A stretch of 64,000 nucleotides of DNA from Temnothorax longispinosus (taxonomy: Eukaryota; Arthropoda; Insecta; Hymenoptera; Formicidae), in contig NC_092359.1 in NCBI RefSeq assembly GCF_030848805.1, positions 17,449,579 to 17,513,578 on the forward strand, in the 5' to 3' direction. The notes beneath the pieces were generated by a model that did not search any database, was not told where the DNA came from, and saw only the letters and a list, made by a program, of their open reading frames with translations. The position numbers and the translations under genes are program-made. Shown in pieces: positions 52,201 through 64,000 of the stretch. How positions within the stretch are numbered: position 1 is the stretch's first letter; every line of letters begins with the position of its first letter.

Positions 52201-52492
52201 CGCGGAGAATACGCGTCTAGAAGCAAACGAAAGCTACCTTGTGGTCCAGTAAGAAACTAATGCAAAAAGTTTTAATGATATATCGATCAATAATAAATGA
52301 AAAATATTCATAAACTTATTCAAGTTATTCTTTATTACTTTTATTATTATTTTCTCTGTGCTCGTTTAATTAACGTAACTGCTCAAAAGGAGCCATTATC
52401 TTGGGACATAATAAACATTTCATTTCTGTTCACGTCCATGAATTATTATTTGCGCGTCTCAGTCACTCAATCTGCCTTTCTCTTTCTCTATT

Positions 52493-52510
52493 TATCTATC
52501 TATCTATCTC
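52493..52510. repeat. (TATC)n microsatellite
   Basis: About four and a half TATC units after a pyrimidine-rich tract. Confidence 0.9.
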
Positions 52511-53410
52511 TACCTCTTGCCATTTCCGAACAATTATATCTGACTGTTAATGCCGCGCGCGATACGAGCCATCAATCAGCAATAATAAATCGGGCGAGAT
52601 CACGCTCTTCTCTCCTATTAAATTATCACGCTCTCGAGGACCGCGCGCCGACTCCTCGAATTATTTACGGCGCTCGAAATATCAGCCCGTCCGTCCGTCA
52701 GCCGTCACGCAGAAATCGCATTTCCGGGCGTGCCGGCGCGTCATTTCGACGTCGTTTTCCGCGCTGATTTATTTGCCCGCATTTTCGAGGAAGCGACGTC
52801 GGGCAGCGGCAGCAATAGCCTGATCAACGCCAGATTGCAAGTGGAAAAAGAAAGAAGCCGGCCTTTTTACTTAAGGCCCCGTGTGTGTTCACGCGATCCT
52901 TTTAGGGAAGACTGTTCAGTATCAGAAGAGTTGCGCAAGGCACACATTTTGCGTTTTATGAACAGCGAGAGCGATACAAAATCGCGTTTTATTAGACACA
53001 GCATGTGTGTCTGGTAAATATCGGGATTAATTTAATCTTTGGACATTAAAATATAAATGTACAATAAAATGCGATCCAATTAGGAAAGCGGGACGTGACG
53101 TTTAAAAGCGGTACCGTGTCATTTAAAAATATTCGTCCCGAAAGAATGTGTGTCCACAATTCAACATACGCAAAGTACAGTTCGATAATAGAAAAAAAAA
53201 AAAGTTATAAAAACCGCCCTCCTTTCCTTCCTGACAAATATCGTGAATCTAAATCGAGAGCTCACGTTAAAGGCGCCGCACCCGCGTTTACAGCAGTTCT
53301 CCTTTAAGGTCGCCACGGGGTTGGAAAGCGGTCGATATCGTCGTCTCGAAACAACCCCAGCCCCTCCCATCCGCCCTCGTTCGTCTCTCTCCCGCGCCCC
53401 TATTTCATAG

Positions 53411-53469
53411 CATTGTAACTGGCGCACACGAGAACAGCCTGGATACCGCGGGGGATAGCGAAGAAGAGG
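53411..53469 (+). other. Candidate exon (low confidence)
   Basis: A good acceptor (CCCCTATTTCATAG) and a good donor (AGAGG|GTGAGT) bracket 59 nt. Only entry in phase 2 is open; it reads IVTGAHENSLDTAGDSEEE and leaves phase 1. The acidic, Ser/Asp-rich end is plausible for a disordered nuclear protein. It cannot directly follow exon 4, which needs phase 1, so an unseen linking exon or another transcript would be required. Confidence 0.22.
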
Positions 53470-54678
53470 GTGAGTGCAGGGGTTCGGAACGGAAGGGGAT
53501 TGGAAAGACGTGCTCATTCAGGGTGGATGGGTGCTCTGTGTTTATCGAAGGGGTTGCCGGCGACCTCACAAATACCCCGACGTGGCGGCTCCTGCATCTT
53601 TGTCGTGTAAATACTTTATGCGAATTTTACTTTTTTGTTTCATCAATATCATTTCCTTGTTGTTCTATATATAAATTATTTATACGAGCTACTTGATATT
53701 AAGAATAGAAGTCTTTTCTCTCTTTAATTTCTCTCTTAAACGCGCGCTTTATTTAAAATGCACTTTCTCTCAATGTCATCTTTACGTTATATGTTTGATA
53801 CTTAGTGATTATAAATTTCGTAAAAATTTTCCTCATGTGTTATTTTTTTTCTATGAATTAATTTATAGTAGTTCTCAAAGCTTTAACGGTAAAACGATAA
53901 CTATTGGCGTATATTAGGGACAAAATTGTTTTTGGGACCCATCGAGTTAGATTGCGTAATTTTCTCACGCGAAACTTTTAGGTCAGCCGAAAATTGGATA
54001 GCGCATCACGGGAGTTAACGCATGCGAGCAAAACTACCAGCGGGGATAAACCAGCCGCTGCTCGCGATACTCTCACCCTAGTTACAAGGAAGCGCGCAAG
54101 AGGGGAGCGAGTTGAGCAGTCAGCAAACTGTCCCGCGAATAAAACTGCAGCCATCCGATTCTCCGCATTTCCCGCACAAGCAGCGGCGACGGTTAATTCC
54201 GCTCGTCAGTTCGGGGAAAGTTTCCCGAACACCCTTGGCTCGTCTCTCCCTGCCTTGCTTTCCATTTACCCAGCTACTGTGACACATGTACCCGGAATAT
54301 ATGTTCTCATGTTCGCGAAGTGTTTTTCAATGCAGATTCTCTCTCGCTCTCTCTTTCTCTCTTGCTTTCTCTGGAATTTGCGGCTCTCTGCATTCGGTGA
54401 GCGAAATTACGGTGTAAACGCCGAATTATCGAAGCCGCGTCGGTTCACCGTTCGCGGTCGACCGCCAATCTCGACCCTTCGTTCCTCGATCGAGTGCTAC
54501 GAATTTCTGCGGCGAGTCGACTTATTCGCCGGTAAATCGAGTTTAGATTCGCCCCTCGTCTGCATTGCGCGCGAATAATCGAGTTCTCGACAATCGCGGT
54601 GGCAACCACTTCGCCGCGCGTTCGCGAAAAACAGTCTCTTGCCGCTTCGATTCAGTTCATTTTGCCGATTTCAACCAG

Positions 54679-54768
54679 GTAGAATCGATCTTCCTACGCT
54701 GACGAACCCGCAAACTCGAGTTGAAATTGTCTCGTATACTGCGATGCTGGACATCGTTTTCGTTCGCA
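54679..54768 (+). other. Candidate cassette exon (low confidence)
   Basis: The segment lies between TTTCAACCAG and a perfect GTAAGT donor and is exactly 90 nt. Only the phase-1 frame is open, which is the phase left by exon 4 and by the candidate at 53411-53469. It reads (G)RIDLPTLTNPQTRVEIVSYT then AMLDIVFVR. Length divisible by three and phase compatibility are encouraging. The hydrophobic end is unlike the disordered region expected after exon 4, and no homology is recognised. Confidence 0.22.
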
Positions 54769-57700
54769 GTAAGTTTGTTAGTACTCGATGTGTAATCGCA
54801 TTGAATGTATGGATTAATCGGAATTGCTTTTACTAACTGTATAAGATAGATTGAGACAAAGCCAAATTAGAACTTGTAAATTTATATTTATAATAGTTTT
54901 TATTTTCTTTAAATTTTTATATTTTAAGATGTATCTATTCGGAATTTTTGAGCAAATATTTATCATTTTTTTTATCTTTATGGTAGGTTTATCAAAAATA
55001 TCCTCGTATTGCATAAATCATGTATAATATAGCTTTCGTAATAATGTACCCGTATTATCGTTATTATATTACCAGTATTTTTTTTGCATCATCATGAAAT
55101 TAAGTGGCGAAGAAAAAAATTATAAAAGATTCTGGGGTTGCTTCTTGCAACGATATTACGGCTTATTACGGAGCAATGAAAAACGCTTACGCCGCGCGAG
55201 CTCAGAATTTTGCAGACGTTTTTATCCTGGTTCGCGAAGGCCGTGGTTCACGAACGCACCGGCGAAATTCACGAAGGACGGCGGCGGAGCGGTCGTAAAA
55301 GACGAAATATTGCCTCCGCGATGCGGGGGCAATAAAATCGAAACCAGATCCGCGTCGAGTAACGCGAAACAGCCAACCAGCCAGCCAGTCGGCCGGGCTA
55401 GCCAGTAAGAGAACCAACCTGCCGAGAACACACGCTGTTTGTACGTGTCTCCATCATGCTTTTTCTTCATATCCGTCCTCTCCAGCATTTACCGAGGCTT
55501 ATGTTATTCTCGTATCCTTCATCCGTTACACACTGTTTGTCGTTCGAGATGAATTATCTCGTCTCGTTGGTCCCGTCAGTTCGCGCGAGATGAAATTCGT
55601 TCGTGTTTCATCTATCTCCATTATATCGGTCTTTGGGGTGGAACGTAAAAAAGGGCAGGATATCAAGATTGGTGGATCTTAACGGTCGAATAATAGCCAT
55701 CAGCGTCTACGCGCTTATCGCGAACAAAATTACTTTTACGAGAGAAGCGCCTGATGGATGGTGACACATCACGATAATTTCAAGGGCGCAAGAAGCTTGA
55801 TATTTTTAGACTTAATATCCACGCACAGCATTTTCGTTATTGTTAGGCTCTGTAACATATCTTACAGATAGTCTGTATTTAAACAATTGAATTTTTCTTA
55901 TGGCAATATCGAATGTTAGCATATCTCTTGTCGCAGATTTGAAATCAGAAATATTTACTTTATCTTTTCATTGCTCGAGAAGCAATGTGCTTCTTTACAA
56001 ACATATATGGATAGATATACACTTCGTCTACAAACAAGAAATATTCGAAGAGAAAGTATCCTCGTACGAAGGGAAATCCTTATTTGTTTTAACGGAATTT
56101 CCTTCACAAATCGCGCATTGTTTTCGAGATCCGCTCTGCGAAGCACCGAGAGGCGAGGATTCCAATCGAATCAAATCGAATCGAAGCGGACGCGCGACGT
56201 TATCGATAAAAAGGTGAAAGTGCCGGCGCGGCGAGAGAATCTCCGCAAACGGTCGCCGAGCACGATTCGCAAACATTTGTCAATGGCGGCACGGGCTTAA
56301 TTCGCGTTCTTTTTCATCGCGCTCTCCTCGCACATGTCGGTCAACGTCGAAACAACATTTTGCTCTAGTCTCTTCTCTCGTCTTTCGCTAATTTAGTCTC
56401 CGCGAAACTGGAGCACGCTTCGTAACCCCGAAGACATTCCGAGGAATTACCCTTGTGCCTGCGAACGCGATGACCGCAGTCGTCGTTACGTTTACGAGTT
56501 TTTTCCTCGTTCCAGTACGTTTTCCAGTACGGTTACCAAGAGACCGCTTCCAAGACTAGGTCTTAAATTGCACCGGATAAAAACGACTGATTTATGCGTT
56601 TCCTCCCGAATTATGTACTCGTTCCGGGTCAGCGTAGAAATGTCTTCTTTGTTAGCGTGCATCTTGTGCGCCATTTGTTGCAGACTTTATTGCGATCATT
56701 CCGATGTTTATTGCCTCTTAGAAATTCTAAAGCAAGAAGATTATCCTTATTTCGAGAATGGTTGCAAAGGGAATTAATTAGACAAAAGAGATTGTCAGCA
56801 AAATTAAAAGTTTTTACATATGGAATAAAAACCTTATCTTATCTTACTTTTGGATGAATTCGATTTGCATTCGGATAATTCACTATTTATTTCTCCCAGG
56901 AAAATAGTTTCACTCGAATGTGATGTCATGCACTTGACTCACCGTAGTTAACAAGTATCTTCGTCATTATGTGTCAAAAAGTGAAATTATTATTGACGCT
57001 CTCGCTCTTACTTAGATATCTCAGCCTAAATCAACTTTCGACGTTCATTCATGCGATGCATAAGACCATGCAATTTCCTTAATCAATTCTTCGACAATTG
57101 CACAGTACGATCGCTGATTTAATGACCTTGCCGCGTTCTTTCGCTCCGCCACAACTGGCGAAAGCCGAAGAAACGACCACCGGCTTCGAGATAATCCGAT
57201 CGATCGGGTCTGCTCTCGGGCGAGCGTGTCTCGACGATCGAGTCACGAAGATCGATCGATCCTCGGCGTCGAGCGTCGGCGCGCCTGAATGAGAGACGCG
57301 TCGGAGGCGAGCGTGAGAGAGGCGGTCGCGGCACGATATTGCAGCTGCAGCAAACGGCAAAGTGCAGCAACCGGTTCGATAATGACGTGTTGAACGGGTA
57401 AACGAGGCAGGTAGGCGCGGAGGCGAGAGAGGGAAAACGGAGACGGGACCGTGAGGGTAGAGAGGATGGCGGAGGGAGGGCATGAAACAGACTCCGCGGC
57501 CTCATCGGCGCGCATATTGAGCGCCGACGACCGTTAAACTCCGAGACCTATCGCTGTTCCCGACAAAAGGAGAGAAACTGCGAATACGCGGAGACGGCGT
57601 TGTCGGCCCATTTTAGGCACAATCGTAATTGATCGATCAATCCCTCGACTTTGAATATTTTTTAAAAATAGTTTTACCAGTATGTAATTAGATGGATTAG

Positions 57701-59457
57701 GTGAAAATCTTGAGCGTTGCCGAATTTAGGATTGTTTTAGATATAAGTTGAGATAATAGGTGCAAAGACTGCAATTGTATTTGAATTTGACATATTTAAA
57801 AAATATTTATTAGCGTATTTTATTTACATTTAGCATCGATGATGAAATGTAAGCCAGCACTCAATCGTGAAAAGTTAATTACTTCAAGATGGAAATAAAC
57901 GGAAAAGAGTTCTTGAAATAATTCCAGAAACGACAATCATAACATCGACTGTTCCTCAATGTCTCACTATTTTCAAGAACTCTTTTGAGTTGAAAAAAAT
58001 CATTGATGTACTTTAATTTGCAAAGCAACGATTATTATAAGAAAAATCGCTTTGATTGGAAAAAAATGTAGTCGAGCGTCAAGGCCAGACTTTCATTGAA
58101 ATTTAAATGATATCCGTAAATATTTGCACGATGCATCGGAGTCGACCGATATGACGTAATTCGCGACCGTTGTGTAACGAGCGAGAATATTCTTTGTAAA
58201 GTATTCCCGACGGTGACTACGATAAATTAATAACTCGCTGCAACGTCGAGGTCAACAAACAGCGATGACGAGGGAGTTGCGGTTTTGATTAATATCTTGA
58301 GTTTGACTTCATCGATTGCGCGACGTAAATCATAATAAAGATCTACAAAATTAATTGCGAACTAGACACGTCAGGTCATAAATTTGCGAAAGTCAAATAT
58401 TTAGAAATGGCATGTTGAAGTGCGACAGCAATATAATGATGGAAATAGCCTTATGATAATTAGATAAATTAAAATTTACCATATACAAATTGTGCGGTAG
58501 ATATTTAACAACTTCGAAATTGCTTCTCCATTACAGAATTACTTTTATTTGATAAAAAAAATTAATAAAATAAAATTTGTTGTGTGTGCATTCAAGTATT
58601 CGTTGATTTGCGTGGATGTTGCGCTAGACAACGATTTTGTCGCGACCGGGAGTTTAAAAATAGTGAGTCCGTGTACAAACAGAAAGGGCGGCAGGTGCAT
58701 AAACATCTGGACCGCCATACCTTCAGCCCCGTTTTGTAAATTAATCCGCGCGTGCTTGCCGAGCGACCGGCTGCATCGAAGAGGGAAATTAAGAGGAAGA
58801 CGAAGCTGCTCCGAAATGCTAAACGCGCGCATTCATCACGAACCGATTCCTCAAGGTCTCGAGGAGCGGAAAAAAAGCGGGACACCGGTTACACTCGTAA
58901 ATGGCTGGCGATCGCTTTTAAAAAGCGCACCTGGCGACACGTTTTCATGGCCGTACGTGGACACCGCACATTTAATTGCGAAAATTTCAATTATAGGGTG
59001 TACAGGCTCCGTGTCTTGCGCACTCTCCTTCGTCTATGAACCCTCGATATTTTAGGGTAGACGCATATATCCTTTATGACTCTTTAATATTTGTCGTCTA
59101 GAAATATCTTTGAACTCAATCTTCAGTTTTAAATTTTATTCGAGTAGTTTTCGAAAATATCTACAATATTTTTCAAGCTGAAACACGATCGATATTGTCA
59201 CGTTACGCCACTGATTACAGCGCGCTGTATAAATTCGAAACTCGCGGACGAGATGCGTTATTAATCGGATGCCTAAGCGACGCGTTCATGTATAATTTCA
59301 CGGGCGTGCCGTTAGCGTTACCGACGCACGCCTTTGTTCGCAGCCCGCGACCCTAAGTCATTATGGCTGAGCGCGCGCGTTTGTCCGACTATTCAGCGCG
59401 ACGTTTGTCGCGCCCACCAACGTATGCCGGGCTATTAACGACGGCCTTTTGTTTCAG
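54769..59457 (+). other. Intron after exon 4, later part
   Basis: AT-rich at 54800-55100, 56880-57060 and 57600-58560, with CpG-rich patches at 55190-55420, 56110-56300, 57080-57560 and 58690-59040. The open frame at 58549-59055 (168 codons) spans an AT-rich to CpG-rich boundary without a domain. An interrupted inverted repeat lies at 57903-57986. No gene is called. Confidence 0.6.
57903..57986. repeat. Interrupted inverted repeat (16-bp arms)
   Basis: AAAAGAGTTCTTGAAA at 57903-57918 is the exact reverse complement of TTTCAAGAACTCTTTT at 57971-57986, with a 52-base spacer. Arms this long are unlikely by chance locally; it could be a decayed small foldback element or an RNA hairpin. Confidence 0.8.
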
Positions 59458-59499
59458 GTAAATATGCAGCGTGCCTACTGCCCCCGGTACCGCGTCATG
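59458..59499 (+). other. Candidate 42-nt exon with strong splice sites
   Basis: It has the best-looking splice pair after exon 4: CCTTTTGTTTCAG before and ATG|GTAAGT after. Entering in the phase left by exon 4 it reads (G)KYAACLLPPVPRH and again leaves phase 1; another frame (VNMQRAYCPRYRVM) is also open. It could be a micro-exon of the Kdm3-like gene or a pseudo-exon. No homology is recognised. Confidence 0.28.
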
Positions 59500-59698
59500 G
59501 TAAGTCCGCACGTTTCCCGGGAGTTTTACGCCCGGTTTAATCCGATCCCATTTTTTCCGAGCGACAGTATTGCAATATTCGAGCTCACGACACAGCCGAG
59601 TTTGGTTGGTTACAAAACTGGGCAAAAGTAAGGGAAAAGAGCTAATTTTAATTCTTATCACGATAACACGAATATTCCTGCTATTCTGTTCTTCTCAG

Positions 59699-59940
59699 CG
59701 CCAACAGTTGTGAAACGCGTGTATTATTCAATTTTCTGCTTTTTTAATGCTTTTCTTATCTTAGACTCGATTTATGAAGTGATATCAAGTCGAATTTACG
59801 TGGCGCTACCGAAAAAGAACGCGACGTTCTCAATTCGCAGCGAGAACTTTCGTAGCGAAGAACGCAGGAATTACGACACAAGCAAAGTCCAACGTGTCGG
59901 ACGACGATAACCCTCGTGTATCAATGATAGACGCAATAAA
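59699..59940 (+). other. Candidate alternative terminal exon with poly(A) signal
   Basis: A strong acceptor (TGTTCTTCTCAG) lies 200 bases after the candidate exon at 59458-59499 and accepts its phase. The frame then stays open for about 70 codons to a TAA at 59908-59910, followed by AATAAA at 59935-59940. The translation (starting APTVVKRVYYSIFCFF) has a hydrophobic start and a charged end, with no family similarity. Together with 59458-59499 it would end a short isoform lacking the JmjC domain. This is speculative: each element can occur by chance. Confidence 0.18.
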
Positions 59941-61962
59941 TGAGCGCCTATTTATAAAACGAAACAAACGTGTTCGCGAGCACGACAGTACGACACTGGG
60001 AGCTAAGCGGGAGCTGGGAGCTAAACTTTAAGCTGATGTCGCGATAAAAGCGCGCCCGCGAACAAAATCCTGCGAAACTCGTTTCTTTTCTCGCGTGGCG
60101 ATAAATTAATTTCCTTGGAAATAATTATGCCCGCTCTCCAACTCGCCCACCCGCTATCTGCTTGATTCATCGCGCGATTAGGCGGTAAATGCACGTTCGT
60201 CCGACGCATACATATGCGCGCATACACGTAAAACCTCGCATAAGCCCGTTCTCTCATCTAGCGGTTGCTCACTGGTTTTTCTCATATTCGCGGCGGTTTC
60301 GCGCTGATGCCACAAACTGCCTGCTGTTTTTCCAAGCGCGTTTATTTCGCTTTCGTTGCGTCCATTTTTGCTCGTCCCGTTATTTTTCTTGCGTTGTTAC
60401 GTTGCATTTTATTGCCGGTAGTTTTTCTCGACCACCGCTCGCGACACGCGAACGCAGTTATAGCGGGGCCACAGTAAATATCAGCACTTTTTGTGTGCGT
60501 GGACGGTATTTATTTATCAATACGAGGCAGATTTTCCTTCCCGGGAATGTCAATGTCCCCTCATAATCTTTGCGCCGTGAGCAATCGAAGGCATGTTTGT
60601 CTGCGAAATTTTTTGCGAGAATCAGGAGACCTTTGATATGTTAACATTTCGGGGACTTAAATAAGATTTAATTATTTTCAAGAGGAATTTATACCGACGG
60701 TTATTGAGTTACCAAGATATTTAAGTGCACTACAATTCAAACGTGCTCTTTTGTTTGTCTCCCGGTTCGTGGACGAGATATTATAAAGCAAGAGCAGGTT
60801 AAACATGCAAATGTCGCGGTCTCTTCTATAAATAACGAGCTTTAGAAAACGCTAAACACACGTCCAAAGCGCGCGGCTGCATTATTTATGGAGCCGCATT
60901 TATTTCTGTTTAACTACCTGTGACTGGCTGAACTTCTGAATATTCCATATTGCGGATTTACAGCCGCCGCCGCTGGGAATATTTCGGGAACGTAACAAAA
61001 ATCTCATCGTATATATATATACTACGTATTTTTCAGATCTAAACTGGTACACTGAAGATTGAGTTATTATCCATTATGTCACCATAAAATAAGATATAAT
61101 ATCTTATTATTTTTCGTTGCAAATAATTCTGTTTTTCTGAAGTTTGGTATCGCACTTTTTAATTATATTATTTACGGAACGTAGATAATTAAAATATCAT
61201 ATTTTTTATAAAAAATAATATAGCTGAACATTAACTAAAATTGTAAAAGATGAATATAACGTTATGGGAAATACTTGGATTTACTCCGCTTTTAAAAATG
61301 ACCCAGAATTTTTTTGACACATAATTAAATTTTTTTTCAGAAAATTAAGAAAATATCAGTGTTATATTACTGTTTCATTGATGCAACATTCGCTTTTTTC
61401 CCCCTTAAACTTTCGCTCTAACAAGCTCGCTGTGCATGAACCTGTCTATCGTCACGATAACCCCGCCATTCTTCTCTCTGTATCGCGCATACCCCGGGTT
61501 ATCGCCGATCGGCGAATGTAGAATGAAGCTCGTTGTTTCCGGGTAACACACGGTGTCGTGATCCCGTTGCGAAATGAAAATTTTCCCGCAGGATCCGAAC
61601 TCAATGCACTGCGGACACTCATACACATTTACATACATTTTTATGAGTAATAGCGCAATAGACATTTGAGAAAAAACGAAAATAAAATATAAGCAAGAAG
61701 AATTAGAGAATAAGATTAGTAAGAAATGAAACTTTTAATATGAGACTTTTTAGCGTAATGCTCGAATAAATGCGTCTATTATTGTTCTACTGACAAAGTA
61801 ATATTAACAAGTCAAGGGAGATATAGATGTAGCATAAATTTTCCATCTCTTAGATAAAAATATCGCAACCGTGTGAAGCGAATGATTATGAACGGCTTTT
61901 CGTCAAAATTAATCTCTTTAATTACAACGATAAAGTTTTTATTTTTGTACATATAAAATCTG

Positions 61963-62010
61963 AAATATAAAGTACAAATGTTACCTAAATATAAAGTACA
62001 AAAATGTTGT
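61963..62010. repeat. Two-copy direct repeat of about 24 bp
   Basis: AAATATAAAGTACAAA followed by ATGTT occurs twice in succession, the second copy with one or two extra A. This is a recent local duplication in AT-rich DNA. Confidence 0.85.
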
Positions 62011-62158
62011 TACTTATAAATAATAATCTAATAATAAAGCAATCGGTGAACTAGTAAATATGACATAATATAAATAGCAAAATATTAGACTTCTCATATT
62101 TTTTAAAAATATGATCCGGTTATAGTAGTTCAAGCTTGTATTATTTCTGCAAATTATC

Positions 62159-62187
62159 CCTTTCTCTAAAATTAATTTAGAGAAAGG
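62159..62187. repeat. Perfect hairpin: 12-bp stem, 5-nt loop
   Basis: CCTTTCTCTAAA and TTTAGAGAAAGG are exact reverse complements separated by ATTAA. The hairpin sits at the boundary between AT-rich DNA and the GC-rich stretch beginning near 62190, so it could mark the edge of an inserted element. Confidence 0.8.
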
Positions 62188-62189
62188 TA

Positions 62190-62680
62190 TTAATTTGGCT
62201 GGTATAGAGAGAGGATTAATGATCTATCTGGAAGAGCAGAATGGACAATCTCGCTTATAATTCGGTCAGTTCTGGGTGGGTAATCGCCATATCTCAACGC
62301 GGCCATTTCATGCGGCCGCGGCACACATGTGGCCCGTAATCGTTGCGTTATCGCGTTATCGCTATTCCGACGGAACATACCGACCGCGTTATCGCGTATC
62401 GCGAGTACGTTGACTCCCACTAACGCGCGCGCAGAAGCCACCCGCTATCTTCGTAGCTGACTTCTCACTTCGAGCGTTATCGCGTAGACGGGCAGATACT
62501 GCGATTGTCGACCTCCACAAAGACGTAGTGGTAAAAGGCCGGCTGACGTCAGGTCGTCGGTTGCGCGTGTTGGTTTGATGTTGATGCTACCATACGGCTG
62601 CAATATTCTCGTTAATCCACCGTTCCGCAAGTAGGAAACCAGGGTAGGTGGTGGAAGGCCACTCAAGGTCACCAGGTATT
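62190..62680. other. GC-rich block, possible decayed interspersed repeat
   Basis: The composition changes abruptly from AT-rich flanks, and the motif GCGTTATCGCG or close variants recur at about 62342, 62388 and 62472. Minus-strand frames of 75-83 codons exist but have no recognised domain. No terminal repeats or poly(A) tail were found, so the transposon reading is only a possibility. Confidence 0.3.
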
Positions 62681-63116
62681 TTTAGAAAGTATAACGCGTG
62701 TGATGTAACATTTTTAGAATCGTTTTGCCGATAATCGCTCACCGATAATAACGCTTGCGCTCACTTTTGGTAGAACCGGTTTCCTCCGAACGCTCACAGA
62801 GACATCTTATTACTTTTTAGACCGATCTATTAATTCATAAGATAGCTCAAAGGCGGGATATTGGTTTTACGGCACTAAAAAATGTGTCTCGCGAAGATAA
62901 CGTCTTTTCCGATATCGACGGTTTAAAAAAGCGACCTATAAGGTGTAAAAATTCACGCGACACAAGAGCGACATTGTATTCGGCCGCCTGGCAATCAATC
63001 GATATCGTCCGTCTTCGCTTATCCCGCATATTTCGGACTCTCTGGAACTCGCTTCAGAGAAAAGCTGTCAAACCAGATTTCGCACCGGTAAATCCAGTTC
63101 CGGACAGGTCTCGCTC

Positions 63117-63142
63117 TTTCTCTCTCTCTCTCTCTCTCTCCT
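63117..63142. repeat. (TC)n microsatellite
   Basis: About twelve TC units followed by CTCTCTTTCCCCCC. Confidence 0.93.
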
Positions 63143-64000
63143 CTCTTTCCCCCCCTCGACATAAGACAGGGCATTCGGTTCATTTGGCGCGCTCTATAGA
63201 AACCCGCAGGAGTTCTTATGTGCTATGAACGGCTAGGGGATAAAGAACCTGGGCTGGTGCACAAAAGAACCTGTTTTGTAACAGGTACAGGATAAGCTTT
63301 CCGCGCCGGTAACGTGCAAAAGCATCGTCGCTTTTGTATCAGGTCCAGGTTGTAACCTGGTTGTAATACGTCTGGCAATCTCTCTTTGGTGCCGCTGCTG
63401 TCGAATAGTTCCCCAGACTTCCCCCCGCATCGGCATTCCGCGCACAGTCGATGCCTCGAAGCGCAATACGTTGCATTGCACACGCGTTTCCGGCAGGTCT
63501 TTCATAGTTGCACGCAACGCCGTGATAACTTTATATCTCTCCGATGTATTTCTTTGAAATATCCTCCTTTTTTGATAGACGAATAACGGAACTTAATTTC
63601 TTATCTCATTTCTCGCTTAATTTCAATTAGATCTTACTTTAACAAAAATGTTAATTTTGAAGAGAAAAGAGTTTTTATAGATCTTTCATCCTCATCCATG
63701 TCATTTTAAATCGTGCTGCTATTATATATAAGCAGGTGTTCAAATTAGAATTTCAAAATCATAAAAATAGTTAGCATGTAGAAACTAAAATTACGAAAAT
63801 AGATAGTATCTGATTATGTTACAACTTCGTTAAAATGTTAAAATTTCGAAAATAATGAAAACTGCATCCGGTCGAGTTTTCATATTCCATTTATAGGGGA
63901 AAAAGCAGTTTTAGTTTCCTATAAAAAAAAAGTGTATCCAACAATAATTTATCGTCGATCTGGTATTTATGGCATTCCTACACGAGCGCTTCAAGTAGGT

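Larger units (their letters stand above)
45889..53410 (+). other. Intron after exon 4, middle part
   Basis: AT-rich DNA with CpG-rich islands at about 46130-46530, 50580-50830 and 51300-52160. The island at 51300-52160 has a TCAGTC initiator-like motif near 51590 and GACGAGA/GACGCGA repeats near 51610, so it may be regulatory. Open frames over it run on both strands in several phases. A frame at 52730-53017 (for example FDVVFRADLFARIFEEAT) looks slightly more protein-like, but it lacks splice sites and known domains. No gene is called. Confidence 0.6.
59941..64000 (+). other. Last 4 kb: no gene recognised
   Basis: CpG-rich to about 60570, AT-rich at 61000-62180, then a sharply bounded GC-rich stretch (62190-62680) and a mixed region (62880-63530) with inverted CCTGG/CCAGG motifs. 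Opposed open frames occur in the GC-rich part. Simple repeats lie at 61963 and 63119. The 3' exons of the Kdm3-like gene, including the JmjC domain, were not found. Confidence 0.6.

Noticed and set aside
53994..54578. 194-codon plus-strand open frame
   Set aside because: It lies in CpG-rich DNA, has no recognisable domain and no supporting splice sites at its ends. Its composition shifts along its length.
1..64000. tRNA, rRNA, CRISPR arrays and well-known insect microRNAs
   Set aside because: I looked by eye for tRNA B-box-like motifs, repeat-spacer arrays and the mature sequences of common insect microRNAs and saw none. A covariance-model scan would be needed to exclude them fully.

Overview
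The window reads as nuclear DNA of an insect, most likely a hymenopteran and perhaps an ant. It is AT-rich overall, dense in CpG dinucleotides, carries CpG-rich islands and microsatellites, and contains coding sequence broken by spliceosomal introns. No bacterial, viral, rRNA, tRNA or CRISPR feature is visible. The taxon is inferred from composition and exon content; no database comparison was possible.

The only gene I can firmly support is on the + strand and runs past both ends of the window. Four exons (688-882, 3193-3277, 3642-3730, 29439-29538) have good splice sites and compatible phases. Joined, they give about 156 residues that match the N-terminal half of the KDM3 / JMJD1C family of JmjC histone H3K9 demethylases: the conserved Tudor-like block just before the long disordered middle, followed by an Arg/Pro-rich basic tail. 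The start codon lies before the window. The zinc finger and JmjC catalytic domain lie after it or in exons I could not recognise. The third intron is about 25.7 kb, and the one after exon 4 may fill the rest of the window.

Layout: 1-687, upstream intron; 688-3730, three conserved exons and two introns; 3731-29438, giant intron with a G-rich block (9.85-10.45 kb), a CpG-rich promoter-like block (16.8-19.0 kb) ending in a perfect splice donor, and a purine-rich block (21.1-22.1 kb); 29439-29538, exon 4; 29539-64000, mostly noncoding. The last stretch holds one clear non-autonomous inverted-repeat transposon (about 45595-45888), several hairpins, simple repeats, and a few low-confidence candidate exons (44881-44960, 46244-46283, 53411-53469, 54679-54768, 59458-59499, 59699-59910).

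Most long ORFs here lie in CpG-rich or low-complexity DNA, overlap on both strands and lack recognisable domains, so they are not called as genes. I did not find a novel biological system. The most useful leads are the tandem NAGNAG acceptor at exon 1, the candidate internal promoter, the foldback transposon, and a possible alternative 3' end near 59.5-59.9 kb.
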